A stretch of 64,000 nucleotides of DNA from JAYTJL01 sp964400155 (lineage in GTDB: Bacteria; Patescibacteriota; Saccharimonadia; Saccharimonadales; UBA10212): assembly GCA_964400155.1 (NCBI GenBank), contig CAYNSQ010000002.1, forward strand, positions 37,910 through 101,909, written 5' to 3'. The translations under genes and the position numbers were made by a program. The notes beneath the pieces are model-generated. The model did no database searches, was not told the DNA's origin, and saw only the letters and a list, made by a program, of their open reading frames with translations. Below, piece after piece: positions 52,407 to 61,011 of this stretch (the stretch's first letter is position 1; each line of letters opens with the position of its first letter).

Positions 52407-52452
52407 TTGAACAAATGCGACGAATGGTCGAATTCATTAGTTCATTTTACCG

Positions 52453-52481
52453 TTGCAACAGAGGTGTTTTTGATATATAAT
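52453..52481 (+). promoter_or_regulatory. Promoter of rplS
   Basis: TTGCAA (52453-52458) and TATAAT (52476-52481) have a 17-bp spacer. The ATG is 11 nt after the -10 box, so the leader is about 5 nt or absent. Confidence 0.7.
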
Positions 52482-52492
52482 CAACGGGAATT

Positions 52493-53038
52493 ATGGAAAG
52501 TGTTCTTAACCAAGTTTCTGCCGCTCACAAGAAAAAAGCTGTGGTTGATGTCCGCAGTGGTGATACTGTTCGTGTACACCAGAAAATCCGTGAAGGCGGC
52601 AAAGAAAGAATTCAGATTTTTGAAGGACTGGTTATTAAAGCCAGCCGTAAAAACAGCCTAACAAGCACCTTTGCGGTTCGTCGTATTGCCAGTGGGGTTG
52701 GTGTTGAAAAAAGTTTTCTTATTCACTCGCCAAATGTTGTAAAAGTAGAAATAGTAAAACGTAGCAAAGTAAGGCGCAATTACCTAACTTACATGAGAGA
52801 ATTAACCGGTAAAAGTACCAGACTAGCAGGTGTTGAATTTGATAAAGATGCCATTAATGATATAGGTGATGCTGAGGCAGAAGAAGAAGAGGCAAAGATT
52901 GCCGCTGAAAAAGAAGCCGAACACGCCCAGCAAGAAGCTAAAAAAGCCGAAGAAGCTGCTGCAGAAGAAGCCAAAGTTGCCGAGGCTTTAGCCGCCCGCG
53001 AAGCAGACGCACCTGCCAAAGACGCCAAATCCGAATAA
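52493..53038 (+). CDS. rplS: Ribosomal protein bL19 with charged C-terminal extension
   Basis: Residues 1-115 are a normal bL19: VDVRSGDTVRVHQKIREGGKERIQIFEGLVIK, FAVRRIASGVGVEKSFLIHSP, VEIVKRSKVRRNYLTYMRELTGK. The last 65 residues are an Ala/Glu/Lys-rich helix (EAEEEEAKIAAEKEAEHAQQ and onward) absent from standard bL19, which is about 115 residues long. The protein sits at the 30S-50S interface. The tail would project from the ribosome surface. Confidence 0.94.
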   Translation: MESVLNQVSAAHKKKAVVDVRSGDTVRVHQKIREGGKERIQIFEGLVIKASRKNSLTSTFAVRRIASGVGVEKSFLIHSPNVVKVEIVKRSKVRRNYLTYMRELTGKSTRLAGVEFDKDAINDIGDAEAEEEEAKIAAEKEAEHAQQEAKKAEEAAAEEAKVAEALAAREADAPAKDAKSE

Positions 53039-53083
53039 TTCTTAAGCTAGACCCTTTCATTTAAACCCTATACCCTTATACAC

Positions 53084-53638
53084 ATGATAGGGATAGATGA
53101 AGTTGGGCGTGGTGCTTGGGCAGGGCCATTGTTGGTCGTGGCAGCCCGGCAGCTTGAAGACCTTCCACCGAGAGTTCGTGACTCAAAAATTATGACAAAA
53201 GCGCAGAGAGAAGAAATACTTGACTTGTTAAGTAATTCTTGTCAGTTTGGTTCTGGCTGGGTGAGTGCCGATGAGATAGACCATCATGGGCTAGCCGAGG
53301 CCATGCGCCTAGGCGTATCAAGGGCACTAAAAACGCTCAACACTCTGCCGATTGAAGAAATAATTATTGATGGACAGGTTGATTATGTCGACCAACCAAA
53401 TTCTCGTGCAGTTATAGATGCCGACAATAAATATCAAATTGTTTCAGCAGCCAGTATATATGCCAAAGTATTGCGAGATAATTATATGTGTCAGCTTGCT
53501 TTAGAATACCCGGGCTACGGTTTTGAAAAGCACGTTGGTTACGGTACCAAGCAGCATAAGCAAGCCTTGATAAAGTATGGTGCCTTAAAAGATATACATA
53601 GATTTAGTTTCAAACCGGTGGCGGATTTAGCTAAATGA
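53084..53638 (+). CDS. rnhB: Ribonuclease HII
   Basis: The 184-residue RNase HII starts IGIDEVGRGAWAGPLLVVA, supplying the first Asp and Glu. The other catalytic carboxylates are in IIIDGQVDY and VIDADNKYQIVSAASIYAKVLRD. It has the C-terminal YGFEKHVGYGTKQHKQAL. It removes RNA from RNA-DNA hybrids and single ribonucleotides. The ATG follows TATACC/TATACA boxes (53069-53082) with no ribosome site. It overlaps yraN by 4 nt. Confidence 0.93.
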   Translation: MIGIDEVGRGAWAGPLLVVAARQLEDLPPRVRDSKIMTKAQREEILDLLSNSCQFGSGWVSADEIDHHGLAEAMRLGVSRALKTLNTLPIEEIIIDGQVDYVDQPNSRAVIDADNKYQIVSAASIYAKVLRDNYMCQLALEYPGYGFEKHVGYGTKQHKQALIKYGALKDIHRFSFKPVADLAK

Positions 53639-53982
53639 AAACTACTCAAATTGGTAACCAGGCTGAACAGGCAGTGGCTGAATTGTTAAAAAAACAAGGC
53701 TATAAAATTCTCGACAGGAATTGGAAGACCAAAGTATGTGAGATTGATATTGTAGCGGGTAGAGACAAAGTAATATATTTTGTTGAAGTTATATTCCGTA
53801 GCGGCCAAGCGCAAGGCAGTGGGATGGAATATATTGGGCCACAAAAATTACACCGTATTCATTTTGCTGCCGAAGTTTGGGTTCAAGCTCATAGCTATGA
53901 AGGCGACTACCGAATATTAGCCGCCGATGTTGGCTTTGACGGCCATGAATTTATAGTCAATGAAATTTTAGAGATAGAATAA
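53635..53982 (+). CDS. YraN/UPF0102 nuclease-fold protein with an altered motif
   Basis: The 115-residue protein shows IGNQAEQAVAELLKKQGYKILDRNWKTKVCEIDIVAGRDKVIYFVEV, the UPF0102 pattern. In the family the last motif reads VEVK; here it is VEVIFRSG, so the catalytic-type Lys of the restriction-nuclease fold is replaced by Ile. Asp and Glu are kept. It is normally next to rnhB, as here (4-nt overlap). It may be inactive as a nuclease or use another residue. Its stop is 2 bp from the end of the convergent plsC-like gene. Confidence 0.85.
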   Translation: MKTTQIGNQAEQAVAELLKKQGYKILDRNWKTKVCEIDIVAGRDKVIYFVEVIFRSGQAQGSGMEYIGPQKLHRIHFAAEVWVQAHSYEGDYRILAADVGFDGHEFIVNEILEIE

Positions 53983-53983
53983 C

Positions 53984-54709
53984 TTATGAAATATCGTCTT
54001 GAATTTCTAGTGCTTCATCAAAAGTTGCCTGTAAAGAGCTGCGCACTTCAGCATCTATCTCCGCAGTTACTTCACTGCGTTGGGCTTTATTAAATCTAGC
54101 TCCGGGTATAACATAATTAGCCACTTCTATCGGTTGACCAACTAGTCCGACAATTGTTTTTCGGGGTCTTAGTTTTTCAGTCGTGAGCGCTACAGGTACT
54201 ATTAATATATCCTCGACTTCTTTCATTTGAGTAGCCATAATTGCCAAAGCACCAAGTCCGGCTTTTGTTATACCTAATTCTCGGCCTTTGATTTTTGAAG
54301 TACCTTCAGGTGCAACGCCTGTTGCTTTGCCTTCCTCAAGCGCAATAATAAGTGATCTAAAAGCATCAATACTTACACCACCTTTTCTGTCAACAAATGT
54401 TGTTCCTCTGTTGGCTAGGTATTTGCTACCTAGACCAAAATAATAGGGCCGCAGCAGTTCTTTTTTTGCCATGCCTTGCACGGCTCTGGGAATTGTTATA
54501 CCAAGTGCCCAAGGATCTAAGTATGAACGGTGAGTAAATGCAAATATTGTTGGCTGGCCAATTGGCGGAACATTTTCCCCGCCGTGTCTGTAAAAACCAA
54601 AGACTCTGCTAATATTTTTAGCAGTCCTATCAATAGATCTTGCATACATGTCTGGTCGTGGTGCTTCTTGATAAAGCTCAACATTTAGGTGATGATTCTC
54701 AAAACTCAT
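53984..54709 (-). CDS. plsC: 1-acyl-glycerol-3-phosphate acyltransferase (PlsC-like)
   Basis: The 241-residue protein has acyltransferase motif I THRSYLDPWAL (H-x4-D), motif II around NRGTTFVDRKGG, motif III GVAPEGTSK (PEGT) and the IVPVAL region. No clear membrane helix is present, which suits a peripheral enzyme. It adds the second acyl chain in phosphatidic acid synthesis or remodels salvaged lipid. TAATAT/TATATC boxes lie immediately before its ATG at 54709, another start without a leader. Confidence 0.88.
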   Translation of the reverse strand: MSFENHHLNVELYQEAPRPDMYARSIDRTAKNISRVFGFYRHGGENVPPIGQPTIFAFTHRSYLDPWALGITIPRAVQGMAKKELLRPYYFGLGSKYLANRGTTFVDRKGGVSIDAFRSLIIALEEGKATGVAPEGTSKIKGRELGITKAGLGALAIMATQMKEVEDILIVPVALTTEKLRPRKTIVGLVGQPIEVANYVIPGARFNKAQRSEVTAEIDAEVRSSLQATFDEALEIQDDIS

Positions 54710-54752
54710 AGATATAATATTAGAACAAAATTCTTAATTATTTACAATTTGT

Positions 54753-54819
54753 TTGTAAAATTTCTAATTCATAAGTATAATTGTACTCAGTAAGTCCGGC
54801 CACATTGGTCGGATTTTCG
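54753..54819 (+). promoter_or_regulatory. nusA promoter and 5' hairpin
   Basis: TTGTAA (54753-54758) and TATAAT (54776-54781) with a 17-bp spacer predict a start near 54788, giving nusA an unusually long leader of about 240 nt. The first feature of that leader is a 9-bp stem-loop at 54796-54819 (AGTCCGGCC with GGTCGGATT, two G-U pairs) followed by TT. This could be an attenuator. A second small hairpin (CCTGC with GCAGG) sits at about 54927-54942. Confidence 0.6.
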
Positions 54820-54841
54820 CATTTAAAGGGACCATTAAATG

Positions 54842-54897
54842 CATTTAACATTTCACAATTCACATTTAACAATTATTTACCAATTAACATTTATCAT
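54842..54897. repeat. Heptamer array 1 in the nusA leader
   Basis: Eight degenerate 7-bp units: CATTTAA, CATTTCA, CAATTCA, CATTTAA, CAATTAT, TTACCAA, TTAACAT, TTATCAT. Confidence 0.55.
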
Positions 54898-54945
54898 TGA
54901 AGACACATTGAAAAATGACAAACTTGCCTGCTGTATGGCAGGTGA

Positions 54946-55001
54946 ACAATAAATGGTAAATGATAGATTGATTATTCATTGAGCATTGTTCATTGAACAT
55001 T
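54946..55001. repeat. Heptamer array 2 in the nusA leader
   Basis: Eight degenerate 7-bp units, the last four being ATTCATT, GAGCATT, GTTCATT, GAACATT, in which ATT recurs every 7 bases. It ends 27 nt before the nusA ATG. Confidence 0.55.
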
Positions 55002-55028
55002 ATTTTCGACTGAAAGGAGAAAATACCC

Positions 55029-56288
55029 ATGGAAATGGATTTCAAACAACTAGCCGGTGCAATTAAAATAATTGCCGAAGAGAAAAACCTACCAGAAGAC
55101 CTGGTTACTGAAGTAGTAGAACAAGCCCTGGCAGCAGCCTACCGACGTGACTACGGCGACCGAGAACAAGAAGTGCGTGTAAGCATGAACCTCAACACGG
55201 GAGAAGTCACTGCTTTTGTGACTAAAGAAGTAGTTGAGCAAGTAGAAGATGATCGTACTCAAATATCATTGAGCGATGCTCAAGTTATGCGAAAAAATGC
55301 CAAAGTTGGCGAAACTGTTGAAATAGTTCAAAAAGTTGAAGACTTTGGTCGTGTGGCAGCACAAACAGCCAAACAAGTTATTTTGCAACGACTTCGTGAA
55401 GCCGAAAGAGAAATAGTACTATCAGAATTTGAAGATAAAATTGGCACCGTACTAAACGGTGTTATAAGCCGTGTTGAAGGTAGAGTGGTAAGAGTTGAAC
55501 TTGGTAAGGCCCAGGGGCTGATGCCAATGAGCGAACAAATTCAAGGGGAGCGTTATTACCCTGGTCAAAGACTAAAATTTTTCCTAAAAGACGTAGAAAA
55601 GAATTTTCGTGGTGCCCAGCTGATAGTTAGTCGTGGTTGCAAAGAATTTATAGAACAACTATTTATGGCTGAAGTTCCAGAAATGGAAAACAAAGCAGTT
55701 GAAATAAAAGAAATAGCCCGTGAAGCAGGTGTCAGAAGTAAAATTGCCGTTATGAGTAATACTCAGGGTGTTGACCCGGTAGGTACTTTTGTGGGTGGCC
55801 ATGGTACTCGAATCAATACTGTTCGTGACGAAATTGGCAGCCAGGAAATGATTGACATTGTTGTGTGGGACGAAGACCCTAAGACTTTTATAGCCAATTC
55901 TATGAAACCGGCTAATGTTGAGAAGGTTGTAATTGGCCAAGACAAAAGAGCCACTGTGGTAGTAGCTGAAGACCAACTAAGTATTGCAATTGGTCGAGCC
56001 GGCCAAAATGTTCGACTTGCAGGCAAACTAACTGGCTACGAACTTGATGTAGAAGCCGACAAATCAACTGTTAAGGCTGAAGAAGCAGAAGAAGGTGCAA
56101 CCGAAAATTCTGATGCTGCACAAGCTCAGACAGAGTCCAAGCCGGTTGTACAGAAATTAAAAAAGAAGACCGAACTTGAAGACAGTCTACTCAAAGCCAT
56201 TGAAGAACACGGCGAAGAAGTCGATCAAGATTCAAGCGATGACAATAAAGAATCAGCACCCGAAGCTTCCGAAAAACCAGCTGAGTAA
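55029..56288 (+). CDS. nusA: Transcription termination/antitermination factor NusA with acidic tail
   Basis: The 419-residue protein has the NusA N-domain (1-125; LAAAYRRDYG), an S1 domain (about 133-200; GTVLNGVISRVEGRVVRVELGKAQGLMP) and two KH domains. The KH region holds the signature VDPVGTFVGGHGTRINTVRDEIGSQEMIDIVVWDEDP and SIAIGRAGQNVRLAGKLTGYELDV. The last 70 residues are rich in Glu, Asp, Ser and Ala with a Lys patch. The start has AAGGAG upstream, and the leader is long and repeat-filled. It binds RNA polymerase and modulates pausing. Confidence 0.95.
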   Translation: MEMDFKQLAGAIKIIAEEKNLPEDLVTEVVEQALAAAYRRDYGDREQEVRVSMNLNTGEVTAFVTKEVVEQVEDDRTQISLSDAQVMRKNAKVGETVEIVQKVEDFGRVAAQTAKQVILQRLREAEREIVLSEFEDKIGTVLNGVISRVEGRVVRVELGKAQGLMPMSEQIQGERYYPGQRLKFFLKDVEKNFRGAQLIVSRGCKEFIEQLFMAEVPEMENKAVEIKEIAREAGVRSKIAVMSNTQGVDPVGTFVGGHGTRINTVRDEIGSQEMIDIVVWDEDPKTFIANSMKPANVEKVVIGQDKRATVVVAEDQLSIAIGRAGQNVRLAGKLTGYELDVEADKSTVKAEEAEEGATENSDAAQAQTESKPVVQKLKKKTELEDSLLKAIEEHGEEVDQDSSDDNKESAPEASEKPAE

Positions 56289-56306
56289 CCTTTAAAATAT
56301 ATAAAA

Positions 56307-56333
56307 TTAGCACTCGGACTTGACGAGTGCCAA
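56307..56333 (+). promoter_or_regulatory. CIRCE element (HrcA operator) at the clpC promoter
   Basis: TTAGCACTC, nine bases, GAGTGCCAA: this matches the CIRCE consensus (TTAGCACTC-N9-GAGTGCTAA) at 17 of 18 arm positions. It overlaps the -35 region of an extended -10 promoter, TG-G-TACAAT, at 56338-56346. HrcA repressor binding here would make clpC heat-inducible. hrcA itself is not in the window. Confidence 0.85.
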
Positions 56334-56355
56334 TTTGTGGTACAATAGAATTGCT

Positions 56356-56397
56356 GGTAGAAAGCTATAAGCTAGAAGCTATCAGCTAAATAGTTAA
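56356..56397. repeat. Heptamer array in the clpC leader
   Basis: The 7-bp units are GGTAGAA, AGCTATA, AGCTAGA, AGCTATC, AGCTAAA and TAGTTAA, between the promoter and the ribosome site of clpC. The same AGCTATC and AGCTAAA steps occur inside gatA. Confidence 0.7.
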
Positions 56398-56415
56398 ATT
56401 ACGGAGTAATTTTTT

Positions 56416-58889
56416 GTGATTCCAAACTCACCAGAATTTCAAGATTTTCTAAATCACTTAACCAACAATGCGCTAGCAAGTCTCAAGCACGCAGAAGCTA
56501 TTGCCAAAGCATCAGGCAGTGCTTATGTAGGCACAGAGCACTTGTTGCTTGGTGTTATGGCCCAGAACGAATCAATGGGTTCTAAAATACTAGCTGAAGC
56601 CGGCGTTACCCTAGATCGAGCCCGCTTGGCCCTAAATTTAACTCCCAAGACATTGGTTATAAACATGGGTGGTAAGGGACTATCAGAAACAGCCAAGTTA
56701 ACTCTAAAGATGGCTTGGGAACTTGCCCAAGATTTCAGCCAGGATTTTTGTGGTACAGAGCACATTTTGTATAGCATTTTGTCGCAGAAAAACGCCCGCG
56801 CTACCACTCTGCTTCGAGATATGAGCATTGATACCGATGGACTCAGTATCGAGGTTGAGCAGTTTTTAAATAGACAGCAATCAGAAAGTGGTGGCAGCGG
56901 CAAAACTTCCCGCCGTAAAAAGGGTGGCGCCAAGACAGCTTTGGAATTTTTTGGGACAGACCTAACCGAACTTGCCAGAAATGATAAATTAGACCCGGTT
57001 GTTGGACGCGAAGCTCAGATTAAAAGAGTCATAACTATTCTTAACCGTCGCACCAAAAACAATCCAGTCTTAATAGGTGAGCCGGGGGTTGGCAAAACTG
57101 CCATTGTCGAGGGAATAGCCCAGCGGATTGTAGCTGAAGAAGTACCCGATAGTTTACTAGACAAGCGAATCATTACACTAGATTTGGCTGGAATGATAGC
57201 AGGTACAAAGTACCGCGGTGAATTTGAAGACCGCCTGAAAAAAGTTATTGCAGAGCTAGAAAACGACCGCAACACCATAATCTTCATTGATGAGCTTCAC
57301 TTAATTGTCGGTGCCGGTGCGGCTGAGGGTAGTATGGATGCAGGAAATATTCTAAAACCATCGCTGGCCCGCGGTAAGATTCACATGATTGGCGCTACTA
57401 CAACGGACGAATACACCCGCTATGTTGAAAAAGATGCGGCACTAGAACGCCGTTTTCAGCCGGTCCAAGTACCAGAAGCCACTTACGGTGAAACTCTGTC
57501 AATTCTAAAAGGTCTGAAGTCCCATTATGAAGACTTTCATGGAGTTAAAGTTAGTGACGAAGTACTGGCAGACACTGCAACTTTTGCCAAACGCTACATT
57601 CGCGACCGCTATATGCCAGACAAAGCCATAGACTTGCTAGACGAAACCTCAGCTCATTTACGGGTTAACAAAGGCAAAACCCCACCAAAACTACGAAGTC
57701 TGCAAAAAGAATTACGACTGGTTAGTGGACGAATTGAAGATGCAGTAGATAACGAAGACTATGAAAAAGCCGCCAAACAAAAACAAATTGCCAGCCAGAT
57801 TAATGAAGAGATAAAACAACTAGAAGCCAAGCATAAAACCGGCAAACCGATTACAGTGACTTCTGAAGATGTCGCCGAAACCGTTGCTCGGATTACTGGA
57901 GTGCCAGTCAATAAAGTCATCAAAAGCGAAGCAAAATATTTGGTTAATTTAGAAAAGAACCTCTCGCGCTATGTCATTGGCCAAAAAGAAGCGGTTGAGA
58001 CTGTTGCTAGAGCCGTGCGAAGAAGCCGCTCTGGCATATCATCAGAAAAAAGACCAATTGGTAGTTTTATTTTCTTAGGACCAACTGGTGTTGGCAAAAC
58101 AGAACTTGCAAGAGTGCTGGCTCGTGAATTTTTTGGCAGTGAAGACGCACTAGTCAAAATAGATATGAGTGAGTTTTCGGAACACCACAACGTTGCTCGG
58201 TTAGTCGGCGCACCGGCTGGTTATGTTGGTTACGATGACGGTGGGCAACTGACAGACAAAATTCGTCGTCAACCTTATAGTGTGGTGTTGTTTGATGAAA
58301 TAGAAAAAGCCCACCCTGAAGTGTTTAATATGTTGTTACAGGTACTAGAAGATGGAAGCCTGTCAGATGCCAAAGGACGCAAGATTGATTTTACTAACAC
58401 TATTATCATTATGACCAGCAACTTAGGTGCAGAAAAACTGCAAAAAGAGGCTGTTTTTGGTTTTTCGGCAACCAAGACTAAAGACCTTGATAATTTAGAC
58501 GAACTTCACATTGCTAACAAATCAAAAGTAACTGAAGAATTAAAGAAAATGATGCGGCCGGAACTACTTAACCGAATAGACAAAGTCGTTGTTTTTAGAG
58601 CCCTGACTAAAAAAGATGCGCTAGAAATTCTAGATCTTCAATTAGATGATTTGCGTGCCAGGCTGGTTAAAAAAGGTCTTGGCTTGCAAGTTAACAAAGC
58701 AGCCAAAGCCTATCTACTCGAAAACGGCTATGATGCGCTAAATGGTGCAAGACCGATGAGGCGGCTACTACAAGAAACACTTGAAGATCAGATTGCGGCA
58801 GGACTACTTGAAGAAAACTATCATAAGGGTGACATTGTAAGTGTTGGTGCCGCCAAAAAAGCCAAAAAAGCAGAACTGACCTATTCCGC
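56416..58889 (+). CDS. clpC: ClpC/ClpB-type AAA+ unfoldase, 3' end at an N-run
   Basis: The start is GTG at 56416. About 825 residues are visible before the gap at 58890. They comprise a Clp_N double repeat (1-150; VGTEHLLLGVM and GTEHILYSIL), AAA1 with Walker A GEPGVGKTA (about 222) and IIFIDELH, and a short UVR-type middle region (EDAVDNEDYEKAAKQKQIASQI) that marks ClpC rather than ClpB. AAA2 has GPTGVGKTE (about 556) and VVLFDEIEKAHPEVFNMLLQVLEDG, and the D2-small domain is ARPMRRLLQETLEDQIAAGLL. It unfolds substrates for ClpP. It is under a CIRCE element. Only the extreme C-terminus is missing. Confidence 0.94.
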
Positions 58890-58989
58890 NNNNNNNNNNN
58901 NNNNNNNNNNNNNNNNNNNNNNNNNNNNNNNNNNNNNNNNNNNNNNNNNNNNNNNNNNNNNNNNNNNNNNNNNNNNNNNNNNNNNNNNN
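58890..58989. other. Assembly gap of 100 N at the clpC 3' end
   Basis: After the gap the sequence reads in one frame VILKASKCE then stop (59017-59019), which may be the true clpC C-terminus or chance. The gap may also hold the promoter of the next gene. Confidence 0.95.
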
Positions 58990-59009
58990 GTTATACTTAA
59001 AGCTAGTAA

Positions 59010-59990
59010 ATGCGAATAATTAAGAGACTAACTGGGTATGTTTTGGCGTTTGTTATCATTGCTGCGCCGGTAGTTGTTTATGCAAAGCAGCAAGAGTTGA
59101 GTGATTGGTGGCGCCTGAGGGACTATTCACCACCTGCGGCTGTTTCAATTTTGGCTTCTCAGACAACCATGACTGATTATTCAAGACATGTATTTTATGT
59201 CAATCACCCAAAAATAGAACCGGTGGCTGTGAGTTTTAGAGCCGATTGTAGCACTTCAGAGCAGACAATTGTCTTGGGTTGCTACCACGGTAATCAACAA
59301 GGCATATACATTTACGATGTTAATGATGACCGACTGTTTGGGGTAGAACAAGTTACCGCTGCTCACGAAATGTTGCACGCTGCTTATGACAGGTTAGATG
59401 AAAAAGAAAAACAGCAAGTTGATGCCATGCTAGAAAAGTTTTATAGAACTCAGCTAAATGATGAGCGAATAAAGACTACAATTAACTCATATAAAAAGAC
59501 CGAACCAACACAGTTAGTTAACGAAATGCATTCAATATTTGGTACAGAAGTCATGGTATTACCAGCAGAGCTGGAAAACTACTATCGTCAATACTTTACC
59601 GATAGGTCTAAAATTGTTGGTTTTGCTCAGAACTATCAAAATGAGTTTACCAAACGCCAAAATCAAATAAACGCCTATGATGCACAGTTAAAAGATCTTA
59701 AAGCCAAAATAGACAAAGCAGGTACCTCGCTGGAGTTGCAACTGGCGGATTTGCAAGCCAGTAAATTCAAAATTGACAACTTGCGCAACACTGCTCAGTT
59801 TGACGCATACAATGCTGCTGTACCTAGTTATAACATTAAAGTAGTGTCATATAACAACAACGTAACTAAATATCAAGCAGATATCACTGCCTACAATAAT
59901 CTGATTAATACTCGTAACTCACTGGCAAAAGAAATCCGCGAACTTGACCAAGCCCTAGACACCCGCATAACCAAACAAGTAGCCCAGTAA
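59010..59990 (+). CDS. Exported HExxH putative metalloprotease with coiled coil
   Basis: The 326-residue protein has an N-terminal signal or anchor (about 5-24), an extracytoplasmic domain with VTAAHEMLHAAYDRLDEKEK near residue 115 and a long coiled-coil region (about 195-325). The helix contains HEMLH, the zinc-metalloprotease HExxH motif. A candidate third ligand (Glu in MHSIFGTEVMVLPAELENYYRQYF) lies downstream, as in gluzincins. Two cysteines in the first half (DCSTSEQTIVLGC) could be disulfide-bonded. The specific family is not recognised. The start lies 20 nt past the gap, so an upstream start cannot be excluded. Confidence 0.72.
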   Translation: MRIIKRLTGYVLAFVIIAAPVVVYAKQQELSDWWRLRDYSPPAAVSILASQTTMTDYSRHVFYVNHPKIEPVAVSFRADCSTSEQTIVLGCYHGNQQGIYIYDVNDDRLFGVEQVTAAHEMLHAAYDRLDEKEKQQVDAMLEKFYRTQLNDERIKTTINSYKKTEPTQLVNEMHSIFGTEVMVLPAELENYYRQYFTDRSKIVGFAQNYQNEFTKRQNQINAYDAQLKDLKAKIDKAGTSLELQLADLQASKFKIDNLRNTAQFDAYNAAVPSYNIKVVSYNNNVTKYQADITAYNNLINTRNSLAKEIRELDQALDTRITKQVAQ

Positions 59991-60041
59991 GCAATAATAT
60001 GGCAAGAAGTTTCCTACTAAAAAATGAACTTGATGCTAGTA

Positions 60042-60047
60042 TATAAT
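60042..60047 (+). promoter_or_regulatory. -10 box that fixes the start of the next gene
   Basis: TATAAT lies 9 nt before ATG 60057. The reading frame's upstream ATG at 60024 precedes the box and would be untranscribed, so 60057 is the start. Confidence 0.5.
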
Positions 60048-60056
60048 CATCGCATT

Positions 60057-60710
60057 ATGAAAAAAATATTTAAAAACCGAAAGCATATAATACTTTTTCT
60101 GGCGGTTGCGGCATTCATCATAGGCGCTATAATCGCCTTTATAGTTACCAGCAACAACTTTAACAATCAAACCAGTTCCCAGGATACAAGTGCTGCTCCA
60201 TCAGATAAAGAATTTGCTCCTGCGCAAACTGCAACTGATTCTTTTATAGTCAATATAAGCATAGACGGTGCTTCATCAGATGCCACTGCCACCTTGTCAT
60301 ATGATGGTAAGGGTAACAATAGATATGACTTCACTAAAGACGGCAAAAAAATTACTATCTACTATGTCGGAAGTAACTACTACATTTGTAGTGGAGAAGA
60401 AAAATGTATATCCTATCCCATCTCTCAAATTGAAAACTCTGGCTTTAACCCGAATTTATATCAGTATGATACACAAAGGGTGAACGAATTAAAGGGTTTA
60501 GCAAGTTATCAAGGTCACGCTCCATGTCCAGCTGGTACATGCGACGTCTGGGTTTTTGACTCCCAAGACGGATCAACAAAAATATGTACCGATATCAATA
60601 ATGCCAAACTTTCATTTATTGAGGTCACTAAAGCAGATAAAGTCACTAAGGCTACCTATACATACCAGCATGTCAAAATATACCCACCAAGTGATTCGGT
60701 TTCGCTATAA
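60057..60710 (+). CDS. Anchored extracellular protein, paralog of the gene at 63393
   Basis: The 217-residue protein has a basic N-terminus, one membrane helix (about 9-31), a Ser/Thr/Gln-rich linker and a domain of about 150 residues. Its signature is YYICSGEEKCISYP, SGFNPNLYQYD and CPAGTCDVWVFD. The same order and spacing recur in the partial gene at 63393, so the two are paralogs. Two pairs of cysteines probably form disulfides. A fourth strand run (YNGKGNNRYDFTKDGKKITIYYV-like) suggests a LolA/LppX-type beta half-barrel, but I cannot assign a family. Confidence 0.75.
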   Translation: MKKIFKNRKHIILFLAVAAFIIGAIIAFIVTSNNFNNQTSSQDTSAAPSDKEFAPAQTATDSFIVNISIDGASSDATATLSYDGKGNNRYDFTKDGKKITIYYVGSNYYICSGEEKCISYPISQIENSGFNPNLYQYDTQRVNELKGLASYQGHAPCPAGTCDVWVFDSQDGSTKICTDINNAKLSFIEVTKADKVTKATYTYQHVKIYPPSDSVSL

Positions 60711-60860
60711 TAAAAATTCTCAATTTACTCACACCTTTTTTGCTAAATAAGCATCGTCAATTCATCTAATAGTCACAACATTCAATGCTGATCGTAGGCT
60801 TTTGGGGTAGAATTCACAGCATTTTTCAGAAGTTATAAAAACATAACCATTTTATATTTG

Positions 60861-60889
60861 TTGCAAAATTTGTAGGCCAAGACTATATT
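60861..60889 (+). promoter_or_regulatory. Promoter of the structured RNA
   Basis: TTGCAA (60861-60866) and TATATT (60884-60889) with a 17-bp spacer predict a start near 60896. It has the same box sequences and spacing as the ZIP gene promoter. Confidence 0.65.
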
Positions 60890-60961
60890 CAAAAATGTTA
60901 GATAAATATAGCACCAGCGGCACGTCTGTCACCTAGTTTAGCCGCGGTAAGGAGGCACGAT

Positions 60962-60982
60962 ATGACTAAATTAGTTTTTTGA
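60962..60982 (+). CDS. Six-codon micro-ORF (leader peptide candidate)
   Basis: ATG to TGA encodes MTKLVF. AAGGAGG lies 6 nt upstream, one of the strongest ribosome sites in the window, in a genome where most starts have none. Translation would cover the 3' arm of one stem and end at the terminator hairpin, the geometry of translational control of termination. Confidence 0.4.
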   Translation: MTKLVF

Positions 60983-61011
60983 TCCGCAAATTATATATGT
61001 GCGGATTTTTT
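60982..61011 (+). terminator. Intrinsic terminator of the structured RNA
   Basis: A perfect 7-bp stem (60982-60988 with 61000-61006), an 11-nt AT-rich loop, then six T residues (61006-61011). Confidence 0.8.

Noticed and set aside
58890..59019. clpC reading straight through the N-run to 59019
   Set aside because: Frame agreement across a placeholder gap of 100 N is not evidence. I end the supported part at 58889.
60941..60950. GCCGCGGTAA as evidence of a 16S rRNA fragment
   Set aside because: Only 10 bases match the 530 loop; the flanking bases do not fit rRNA.
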